Shown here in pieces: positions 54,081-64,000 of a stretch of 64,000 nucleotides of DNA (its first letter is position 1; each line of letters begins with the position of its first letter). The stretch is from the NCBI RefSeq assembly GCF_028389875.1, contig NC_084673.1, positions 19,009,501 to 19,073,500 on the forward strand, written 5' to 3'. Position numbers and translations under genes: made by a program. Origin of the DNA: Rhea pennata. Its lineage: Eukaryota > Chordata > Aves > Rheiformes > Rheidae. The notes under the pieces are model-generated. The model was given only the letters and a program-made list of their open reading frames with translations, was not told the DNA's origin and did not search any database.

Positions 54081-55734
54081 GAACTTTGCTCATTTTACAT
54101 CATCTTACAGATTTACACCATTTTATGGACAGTACACTCCCAAACCTCTGCCTTTTTCACAGCAGTCTAACAACATGCCCAAAAAAGATTAAGTATTTGA
54201 CCTTCATACTTAGAAAGAAACACCACAAAACACAAAATATAAAGGCTAAATACTAAAAAATAACAAACATTATCATCAAAACTTGCAATTATTGCAAAGT
54301 AACTTTTGGAGGGAAGGAAACTTAACAGTTCATGTTTCTTCGAGGTAACCATTGCTATGCTTGTCACACTGCAATTACAGCTTTTATCATCTGAGAAACC
54401 ATTAATACCATTTTAAATAGGTCAAACTGAAACAGTAATAAAAAATCTTGATGGATTTCTCCTGTTAAAACCTACATTCCCTTCAGCTTGGAATGCAACT
54501 GCAGAGTTTCACTTTCGTGAAATGATTTTCAGTCATCTACCCTTTCTGACTCTCAGGCACAATCTCACTTCTGCAACGACAGATTTAGAGAATTTTTTTG
54601 GACAGATTTTATTTTTCAAAGGTATCTAAGGACATGTTCCTCTCAATATTTGCTTTTCTAGAACTTTTCATTTATTTTTAACAACATCCCAACATATGGG
54701 CTGAAATTACTTCAGAAAACATTTTAAGCAGAGGTTCATATTTATTCATCAATGTAAGAGATAATGAGAAAAATAATAAAAGCTACTTCTTCTCAAATGG
54801 CCTTCTTCCCCCATCTTTGTATATTCTACCTTATCGGAATAGTTACGTTAGAAGGAAGAGACTCACAGAAACCAAAAAGCCAACTCCTCCTTTTGTTTTA
54901 AAATAGTTAAAAATCAAGCCACTTGGTGCAAACAACTTTGATTTGCTCTGTTAGATGACACATAACCCTCTCACCTCTCAAAGTGCTGTTTATTAAGAGT
55001 TCAATGAGCACAGTGGTGGGCACGTGATAAATACCCAAAGCTGTAAATCCAGAAGAAAGCCAGTTCTCTCCTTAGCCCTTCCAGCAGGCGCCCATTCCCA
55101 TGACGGAGCTGCTCTCTGGCAATAGGAGCAAGACTGAGTGCTGAAAGGGGGAACTGCCTCCATCCTGACTACCTGCCTCTGCTGAAGGCTGCAAACAGGG
55201 CAAAGCCAAGGACTGCTCACAGGTGCTGTGTCACCACATACCTCCATGGAAAGGGGAACAGACCTCTTGGGTCCTGCTGCTTGTCACAACACAGCAGATG
55301 CGCAAAAAACTTATGCCGTTATTAAAATGAAGACCATAAATCTAAGCAGAGGAATACACTGGGTGTCCAAAGGACTTTTCTCATCTAACTGCTCTTCTCT
55401 GGAAGAAAACATCACAAGGAGATCAACTCGCATGCCCTGTGGTGTTGACAGACGCTGGGTGTGGAGGGTGTTGTGGAGGCAAGCAGAAGTGTGACCTATC
55501 CTTGCACACCTGGCTGCATCTCTTACTGTCATACCTTTTGATTGCTTTGGCCACCACCCCAAAGAGAAGCAAATGCCCTGGCCAGCTGAGAAGATCAGTG
55601 ACACTACATTATGCTGCTGTGCAGCTTATCAAAACCAGAGCCTGCGCACTGGTGAAGAAGCAAGGCCAGCTCTATTAAAATAGCTTAATGGGATCTGTGC
55701 AAACCCATCTTGCAGAAAATGTTTAGCGTTCAGT

Positions 55735-55970
55735 TTAAAAACACAGGAACGACCATCTAAGGCTGGACTGAGGGACCCTGTAACTCACTAGCCCATCTTC
55801 CAGACAGGCTAAAAGCATATTGCTGGAGCAGAGCAAGTCTACAATGAGCCTCCCCTTATATGCTCCCGGCTGCCAGCAAGTCTGTGGGCTGGGACTCCCT
55901 GAACCAGAAGCAATGCCTATGTATTTCACAGATTTTTCTAATTACTTTCTGAACATGCATTAATTTTAAG
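55735..55970 (+). mobile_element. Old interspersed repeat, family not named
   Basis: The sequence around AAGTCTACAATGAGCCTCCC, GCTCCCGGCTGCCAGCAAGT, GGACTCCCTGAACCAGAAGC and TGTATTTCACAGATTTTTCT resembles, from memory, a moderately repeated amniote element found in bird and crocodile transcripts. I cannot give its family name with confidence. Confidence 0.4.
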
Positions 55971-57903
55971 CATTTGCAATATTCTTACAGCCTCACAGCC
56001 TCACTTTGCCTTGAGAGAAAAAGTATCTCCATTTGTTTTGACCTGCCACTTGCTTGCTTCATTAGATACCCCTAAATCTTTTATTACAAAAAAAACAGTA
56101 ATGATTACTCTGCATTCACCTACCTGCAGATCTGTGCTGTAGCCACAGTTTCTCTTCCAGAGGAAGAAAGTTTGCCTATTTGCTCATCCCAGATGGCTCT
56201 CAGGGAGCTCTGATCATCCCTCTCACCTTTCTCTGTACCCCACCTAGTTTACTGCAAACTGTTCAGGTGCGAAAAGACTTCCCAGAAGCTACAGTCTCCG
56301 ATATTGTAGTCTGAGACTCTGGTCTCCGCTGCCATGAAAGGTCCCTTGGATGGAGAAGAGCCCAGATCACCCGCAGAAAGGCTAGGAGGGACAACAACGG
56401 AAGGAAGAGACCTTCCTTTTTGTCAGCTGCCTGGACTGCACTCTGGCAAGGAGCAGCAGTCCCACACACTTAATAGCTGGCAGCTAGGCAAAGGCAAGGT
56501 GCTGAGCACAGGGCTGGAGAGACTCCTGTTCACACTAGCCAAAACACAGAAATCAATGAACTGCCCAAAACTGCCCTTTTCCCCCTTCAGCAAAGCATCA
56601 AGTGGGAGTCTTACACGTATTCCCCTACCACCAACCCAACAGCCTACCACAAAAAGTGAAGGGGCAAATAAACACCAACCTTTCTTCGGCATGACAGCAC
56701 AACACTGTCTCGCAGGAAAATAACTGTATTTGAGCAACCAAGGCAAAGCAGCCTACAATACTCATTTCCTTGTTCCTTGATGCTTTGCAGCGTGTGCTCA
56801 CACATGCAATCAAAGCCAGCTGGATTAGCCACGCCAACAGTCCTACCTCTTTCCATCCAGACCAGCAGGCATTTCAGGGAGCTGCACAGGGATCCTGTAT
56901 CACATAGCTGCACCTGCAACAAACAGCTCAGAGAGGCAGCTCTGGAGCCGCTTTCCAAAATAAATAGTTCAACAAATCCCAAGTAGGATTTTTGCAAGAA
57001 TAAAAGCTATTTATGAAAGAATGTTACATACCGCTTGCTTTAATTAGTATATCTTCTACCTTCAGGTTATTTTCCTTTTCTTTACAGTGGAGAAGGATAT
57101 TGTTCCAAGTTTTTCTTTTTGTTTGTTTTTTTAGGTAACTCCCCTTCAGATAGTTTTACTGGGCGAAAATTAAATGCTTGCTTAGCCTAGCAGGCATGAA
57201 ACAGCTGCTTTTGGAAAGGGCAGCAGCTCCTTCAGCATCCCCTTCTTTGCGCTGTATTTCCATTCTCTTTCTGGGAGATTTAACTCAGCTCCAGCTCAAA
57301 ACAGAACTATACTGATGCTCTTACTAACCTGTGCACAAACTGCTCAGCTTCATAGGACCAGATCAGTGCTCTGCTGCTAACTGCCTACAGACGTGAACCA
57401 TCAACAGACTATCTGCAGGGCACTCCAGTTACTGATCTGATTTCCTCGTGTGCTCCTTTCCTTCTGAACGCTGCGTATCTTCCTCAGAGCTGGGATGTGC
57501 ACAGATTAGTAACATACACCACAGGCTAAGCAGATTTCACTGACTAGACACTGCTTTGCTTGCAAAGAGGGTAAATTTAGGAACTTTTACCTGCCAATCT
57601 GGTAGTCCAGATCTGCTTTTATGACAGAATATTTAACTCCTCAATTTCATCGCCTAGATCAAGGAAGGATCATTCAGCCCCACCTCATCTGTTGACAGCT
57701 GGAGCTGCACATAGGTCCATGTAATAAAGATACGCAAACTTCCCTATCCAACACATAACAAAGCCTGGAACGGATAATACTGATCTCACCAGGCTATTCA
57801 TAGCTAGATGGAAAGAGTGGCATGCTGGAAAGGCTGCTTGTCTCAGCCCATACTTCTTTATCACTTATCCTGTCACAATGCAAGGAAATAACCTCCTGAG
57901 GCT

Positions 57904-58215
57904 CTACAATATAGGGACATTTCCCAGTACCCATATTAGCCAAGACAGCTCTTGAGGGCAAGATAAAAACAAAAGTAGCATTGTAGCAGTGATGGATGTG
58001 GTCCTGGCTCCACGGTCATTTTGCAGTTCCCAGCATATGTTGTATTGAACAATACCAGAAACATTCAATGCCAAAACTGCCATACCTGTACAGAGCCCAT
58101 GAGCAGCCTCGTGCCTCTCTCTAGCATGCTGCAAGATCCACTCCCACTCCTCCTCCCGTATAATTTCTTCAGGTGTCAGTAACATGAAATACTCAGTCAC
58201 ATTGCTATTGCTATT
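57904..58215 (-). other. Unassigned open reading frame with a good donor site
   Basis: Open from 58215 downwards on the minus strand, with an ATG at 58185-58183 and the charged, Trp-containing segment TPEEIIREEEWEWILQHARE followed by RHEAAHGLC. A consensus-like donor CAG|GTATGG lies at 58086/58085. If spliced to an AG at 52512-52511, the frame would enter the SYTL2-like ATG in phase. No family recognised; it could be chance, a 5' exon, or a relic. Confidence 0.25.
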
Positions 58216-61200
58216 TTACAGCTAAAACACTAACATCCATTATAATGCTCACACACATAGCATCGTAACAGTCGATAGGCCTCCTTTACCAGCAGAGAAA
58301 AAATAAAAAGTGTACTCTAGAATGATCTTTCTCTTTGGAAGAGACTGGCTGGAAGTCAGCATAAAACTTCCGTCTGTTAGGGCTGGACTGGTGTCTCCTT
58401 GCCCTGAGTCCAGTGCTGCAGCCGTAGCCAGACAGGGCGCTGCAATGCCAGCTTCTACCCAACGCAGGAGCTTCCTGTTCGCCAGCGCCCGCGTGCGCCA
58501 GCCGCAGCCAGCCCCGGCTGAGCGGCTGTCCCTGGACACGCGTTTCAGCAGCCCCGGGCTGGGAGTCCGCGAGCCAACAGGGCTGCCGCGGCAGAAGGAA
58601 GCCAGATGTGCAAGTCTCACACAGGAAGTCTCACATGAGACTTGTTGGGCTTTTGGCAGTTTTGATGAAAATGCTAACCTTTCCACACGGACCAGCCCTA
58701 TAGGCTCAGTCATACACGTAGGAGCACTACTGCACAAACCTGCCAACATCCCTCTCATAAACTATCAAACCGCTGGAGAGCAGCGAGCGCGGTGAGCGGG
58801 CGACCTTTGCGCTGTGAAACGCAGCGGCTGCAAAGGTGGCCAGCCGCTGTCCTCCTGAAAAGCCACGTAGCTCAACAGCTGAAATCCCTACCTAGGTATA
58901 TTCTGCTTGCGGTCTTGCTCACGCCACTAACCTTCTTCCTATCTCTGTGCCCTCGTCTCCCCTCTCACTGCCATGAAACGTCACGTCAGATGCAGGACAG
59001 CTGATATGAAGAAGAGTATCTTCGAAGAAAGCAATTACTGTGGCCTCCCAGAGCAGTCCTCATACAAATGCATCTGTTACCATCCTAGAGGGAAAGTCAA
59101 GGCCAGACCACAGCAATGCCTCACCTTTCCCAGCCGGTTCTGTGAATGAGTCAATGGTTTGATCTCACCCGTTGCCAAGTGGAAAACTGGCAGCAAAGTA
59201 ATTACTCGAGCTCAGCCTATCATAGATTTTACGCAGTTTGCTCGATGCAGTGGGGGCTGTTCATGACACAATTTGTCATTTCCACCTAGAGGTGATGATG
59301 AAAAACTATCACCTATCGATAAACACAGAAGCAAGCAGCCTTGGCATGCTCCAAGAGGCGGGCTGGCCCACTGATGGCTTTCGCTCCCATGGGAATCCCA
59401 GCCCCAACAACAGCAGAACAACAGATACGGCTCAGTTTATCACGAGCACAGCGGCCTTGAGTGGTTTCCCTCAGTTTCAGTCATTGCCTCAGACACTTTC
59501 TGATAACACCCAGCACAATGGAGAATCCCAGCAGTTTTATTAATACCTTTTTCTTCCCTCCCTCCCAGCAGTCTTAGTTAAGGATATCCATTGATCAAAA
59601 ACGGCACTGAGATGCTCTTAGGCTCAGAGGAACTGCAGGAATTTATCAGAGCGATAGGCTATCCAGCCCAGCCCTATCAGTAGGTATTTTAGAGCAACAA
59701 TGCAATGCTAAGTGGAAAAACTCCCCTATTTAGTGTATGTGGGGAGTGCATAACCGAGGCAATGCTCTACTGACCACATCAGAAGGGGCGAACTCTGCTT
59801 ATCTGTGCTTACCCTCAGAAATAGCATGAAGGTACAAGACTCACACTATTACAAAAGGTTTTAAGGCTTCAGTCTCCTTATGTGAGGCATAAAGATTTTT
59901 GTCCCTTATACATTTCTACCCAATCCAATGTAACCATCACATGAGTAACCACCTACACTGAACTCTACCCCTCTCCTAGCAATTGCATGGGTGAAATTTG
60001 CATTACCTACAATATACTTCCTTTTATCCACTTTTGTTTAAATGAATCATTGTACCTAGGGTAAACAAAAGACTGAGCTTCTCAGTCTTGATCATTATTT
60101 CAGAGCCAGCAACACCAAAAACATCCCATCCGAGGAAAAGTGCGACTCAGACTCTGTAAGACCAATAAAGCTTTTCTACCGCTACTAAACTGGCAATCCA
60201 ACACTTCAGTTTAAATATTTGAGCCTTCTGTTTATCTCGTAGGTGGGGACTATTTGCAGATCTAGCAGGATGTAGTTCATTGTAATTCTATGGATTGCCA
60301 GAACACAAATAAACAAGCATAGCGCCTGGGACACTGAGCAAACCTCTAATATCCCGGTTAACATGGATGGCAGTGTCCCAGCTGCACGAGAGGATGCCAG
60401 CGTTTTAGACACCTTGCTTTGACCGTCACACAGCCAGAGCAGCTCTGCCTCTGCTCGGCCCCAGCCCGCGCGCAGGGTTCTGGCGGAGCCACACAGCGAC
60501 TACGATGCCCCTCGCGCGGCCAGGGCAGAGGCTGGCACGGGCAGTCCCTGCTCCGCAGAGCTGTAGCAGAGAGTTCAGTCTTACAGCCAAAAGAAGGGGA
60601 GTTACACAAAACAAAACACGAAAATCCCCAGTTCTTCACCTCCTTGCAACTCCCTGTTAATTAATTTGCAAGAAGGCTTCATCATTGCTCCTTAGCTGTG
60701 AACTAAGCTGAAAACCAGCTCCTCACACAGTACTGCTGCATTTCTGTTGCAGTCTCCACGAAAGAAATACCCTGTTGTCCAGCCTTCCTCCACGCAAGCA
60801 AGGGAGAACAGTCATGTTATATCACCTTTAAAGAACCTGATTGCCCTGTCTGCAGTCTTTTTAAGAGATAAATGCTACAAGCATCTCCTAAAAGCATCTT
60901 CGCAGCTGTTTATCTGTGACTTGAAAAAACAGCAACAAATAAATAAATGATATATACAAGTGAGAAATTAACAGTTTAAAGCTGGAACATTGTAGGTGAA
61001 TATTACACATTTAGACAAATCATCTCCTGTCCCCATTTGTCACTCGCTTATCCTCATAACGTGGAACCTTTCAACAGAATTAAAAAAATACATAAAATAA
61101 GTTTTGGTCATGTTCAAATAAAGAAACTGCAGGCCTGGAAGATGGAGAAAAAAAGCAACCACCAATATGAACTCTGGGCTTTTATTTTTGACCCTGAAAA

Positions 61201-63119
61201 ATATTTGCTGCCCTCAACTTTGCTTCCTTTCAAGCATGATTTCCCCATGTTTGCTTCCATTTGTGAGATGTCATAAATCGCTTTCCTGACCCTGCTTGTT
61301 ATGCCCCAGCAATACCGAGCTCACCTGCCTGGTGATCTGAAGTAGGTTAGATTGCTCATGTTACTAAAGCACACAGTAGCTAAAAGCCCCATCGCTTCAC
61401 ACGTTTCCACTGCGGTGGGTTGGTGACTCATCCCTCCCAGCAACCGGGACTCAGCACCAAGTGCTGAACCTTCCAATCAGAAGCCATTTTGTTTGAGGGA
61501 AAAAAAGAAAAAAAAAAAAAGGAAAAAAGGAAAGAAAAAAAATCCTTTCACATAACACAGCAGGAGCTGAGAGGTCAAAAATCCACAGGGACAAATGCCT
61601 TTGCACCCCTTTGCCTGCTGAGCTCAACACTGGGAGACAGAGTGGGCTGCTAACACCCATGGGAAGCAAGTGCTGTTTGTGCAGGAAACTTCGGATACTG
61701 CGAGATTCTTTCCTTCTGCGTCAATGATTATTTTTAAGCCTCAGCCACAAGTGGATGATTCTGAAATAAGTAATTCAAAGAACAGGAGGAAGGTAACTGC
61801 AAAACAGTGGTGTATATCTTGTCATTCCTTAAAATAAGCTACATCTGGAAGGCATAATTCCCTCCAGAATCTGGGAAAAGGAAAGTTTTGGAAATAACCT
61901 TTTAACAAGTAATCGCCTGACCTGCAATTTCTAGTTTCTTGGTGCCAAAACACGGAAGAGCTTTGTCCAGAGTCTGGGGTCAGCCCCCACATAATGAAAG
62001 AGGAGAAAAATATGAAGCTCGTGTCCACACTTGATTTAGGATCCCTCACCCTTCTTAATTTTCAGCACATTCCCAAGTCTGGATTGGTGTAGACTGGTCC
62101 TGGTTTAAGTACAGGAATGCATTATGTTACAATTTTGAAGTTTTTTTTTCCCTCACTCTCAGATATTGCAAATGGAAACTCCATAGACAGTAATCTCATT
62201 AGCTATGGCTTCACCTTTGCTCAGAGACTTTTATCCAAGAGAAAACAAATTCATACATGGGAATATTTTTTAATAAATTGGCTCCTTTTCTTCCAGGAGT
62301 AATGCAGCTTTCTGATGCAAACACAGGCTCAGTCATGAATTCACTTACTGAAGCCATTTCTTTTGCTCTAGGGGTAGGATAACTTCGGTGGGATAAGAGA
62401 TATTTCTGGCAGTACCTGTTATCTACAGTAAGAAAAATCAGCACTTGATTCCACTCTCTGCCCCTTACAGTGCTCAGTGTTATATGAAAGGTCTTCATGC
62501 TTAAGTCTTCCCAGAGAAGGCTGGTGTACAGCATCTAAAGAGTTGGGGAGATGAATACTCCCAGAAGTGTCCCATCTGAATTCACAAGAAAATAATAAAA
62601 ATCAGAGGCCATACTAATTTCACCACAAAAGCACAGATCTCATAATTAGGCTTTCTCTATAGGAGAAAGCTACAGTAAGGCAATTAACCACAGGCATGAC
62701 AATAAATACATTTACTTAAACTAGCACAAAGCTGTGTGTGGACACCAGCTGTCATTTAGTTTAGCTCAAGATAAAGTTTAGGTAAACTAAAGTGAAAAAA
62801 TCAGACACAGATTGTACCAATTTAATTAAATCACTAAAAATAAGATCAGTTTGAGATGATCATCTGGTACCATTTTCTTGGGCAGACAAGGTGTTTCTTC
62901 CGTCTGTGCAGCTCCATGGATACTAACAGATCTTGCAGGGAGGTGAGGAAGAGACTTTCGGATAAACATGACAGGCCCACCTGTATCTCTGAACAGTGCT
63001 GCTTCATTCCTGGGTGCTCAAGCTCACCAAGGTTTAGGAGCTTTTATGTGAGCAGAACTAACACCACCTCTGCCCAAACCTAGTTGCATGGTATGACACT
63101 GCTGCGTAAAAAGCGCATT

Positions 63120-64000
63120 ACACTGCCGAAGGGCCAGACCGTCGGCTCGCCGCCCGCCCGACCGCTGGCCGGGGCATCGAAGCGCCGTAATTAGGCGGCG
63201 ACGCTGCTGGTGGCTCTGCAGCTCTGCCCGGCGAGCTGCACCGCCGCAGCAACGCGGCAGGGCTGGGCGCCCCGAAACGAGGTGAGCTTACTCAAGCTCG
63301 CGCTTGAACATCACAAACCAAAGCGGTTGTCAGCCAGGTGCAACGCCCTCCGTGGGTGAACTCTGGAGAACGGCTGTCCTGATCCCTGCTGTCTTCTCCC
63401 CTCCGAGACGAACTGCCCCGTTCGCTTCACTTTGCAAAAAGGTAACTTGATTTTGATTCAACAGTCGCTGAAGGGCACCTACTTCTCCCCGCGGATTTGC
63501 AGCCCGCCCGCACCTCCAGAACAGCCCTCCGCTCGCTCGCTGCGAACAGGCGCTCCCCGCCGCGCCCGAGGTGCAGGCAAAGCCACGGCTTCGCACGCGG
63601 CGCGACCCTGCTGCGGGGCCGACCGCGCTCCGGGGCCTCGGCGCGGCGGCGCCGGGGAAGCCGCGGGGTGACAACGCGCGGCCCGCCGCGCACCTGCGGA
63701 GGAGCAGCTTCGCCGCCGCCGGCTTTACTCAGTGCTCATTCACTGACCGACGGGGGTGAGAACGGCACGACGGGCCGCGCGAGGGCGGCCGCGGGCCGGG
63801 GTGGCTCACGCAGCAGCACCGGGAGCCGCGAAGGGCGCGGGAACTGGCGGACGCGGGGGAGCGAGGGCAGGCGGCGGCGGGACCCGCGCGAGCGCGCACA
63901 CGGGGGCGCGGGCCGGCGCGGCGGCGGCAAAGCCCCGGCCTGCCGCGGGCAGCCAGCGGCGCCAGGCGGCGGAGCCGCCCCCGAGCCGCCGCCGCCGCCG
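63120..64000. promoter_or_regulatory. SYTL2-like: CpG island at window end, candidate SYTL2-like promoter
   Basis: GC and CpG content rise sharply from about 63.12 kb to the window end, which closes in a CCG-triplet run. It is upstream of the minus-strand SYTL2-like gene, and minus-strand donor-like CGCAG|GTGCGC lies near 63692/63691. Plus-strand donor-like sites (ACGAG|GTGAGC near 63279; GGGG|GTGAGA near 63756) mean a divergent plus-strand gene beyond the window is also possible. No protein-coding exon recognised; the open frames here are GC-driven. Confidence 0.5.

Larger units (their letters stand above)
52507..63120 (-). other. SYTL2-like: Probable 5' intron of the SYTL2-like gene
   Basis: No complete gene recognised. 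Holds the CR1 piece at 53.8 kb, the old repeat at 55.7 kb, an unusual open frame at 57.9-58.2 kb, and small GC-rich patches at about 58.43-58.58 and 60.44-60.56 kb. It is assigned as intron because the first coding exon has acceptor-like AG sites just upstream of its ATG and the nearest strong CpG island is at 63.1 kb; this is inference. Confidence 0.45.

Noticed and set aside
63330-63930. Minus and plus open frames at the window end
   Set aside because: Arg/Pro/Ala-rich products of a CpG island with no domain or splice support.

Overview
The window looks like nuclear DNA of a sauropsid vertebrate, most likely a bird. It has large introns with canonical GT/AG borders, two strong CpG islands, few recognisable interspersed repeats (degenerate CR1 LINE pieces only), and a VBP1-RAB39B neighbourhood that corresponds to human Xq28. 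Species cannot be fixed from the sequence alone.

Three protein-coding genes can be reconstructed exon by exon. (1) VBP1 (prefoldin subunit 3), plus strand: exons 2-6 at 2341-7072. The first exon, about 31 codons in human, is not visible and should lie upstream of base 1. Its 3' UTR ends near 8.17 kb. (2) RAB39B, minus strand: two coding exons (17430-17644 and 13159-13585) encoding a complete 213-residue small GTPase, with a CpG-island promoter at about 16.9-18.5 kb and a 3' UTR that runs towards VBP1, so the two genes are convergent. (3) A synaptotagmin-like (Slp) gene of the SYTL2 type, minus strand: 16 coding exons between 52506 and 27410. Joined, they give a phase-consistent 971-codon reading frame: an N-terminal Slp homology (Rab27-binding) domain without the zinc finger, a long Ser/Glu-rich linker, then C2A and C2B. 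Its 5' UTR probably starts in the CpG island that opens at about 63.1 kb and runs off the window end.

Layout: 1-2340 VBP1 intron 1; 2341-8170 VBP1; 8.2-10.5 kb intergenic; about 10.5-17.7 kb RAB39B; 17.65-18.5 kb RAB39B promoter with unusual tandem repeats; 18.5 to about 24-26 kb mostly unassigned, and perhaps part of the Slp 3' UTR; 27.4-52.5 kb Slp coding exons and introns; 52.5-63.1 kb probable Slp 5' intron with CR1 and other old repeat pieces; 63.1-64 kb CpG island.

The most interesting points are the complete SYTL2-like gene beside RAB39B, a place where to my knowledge human Xq28 has none (a candidate lineage-specific loss of a Rab effector paralogue), and the RAB39B promoter architecture: a 49-bp duplication carrying CTCF-like cores and G17/G21 tracts, plus a 14-bp TAACGG array. 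VBP1 acts in cytosolic protein folding. RAB39B and Slp proteins act in vesicle traffic. I see no evidence that the three genes form one pathway.
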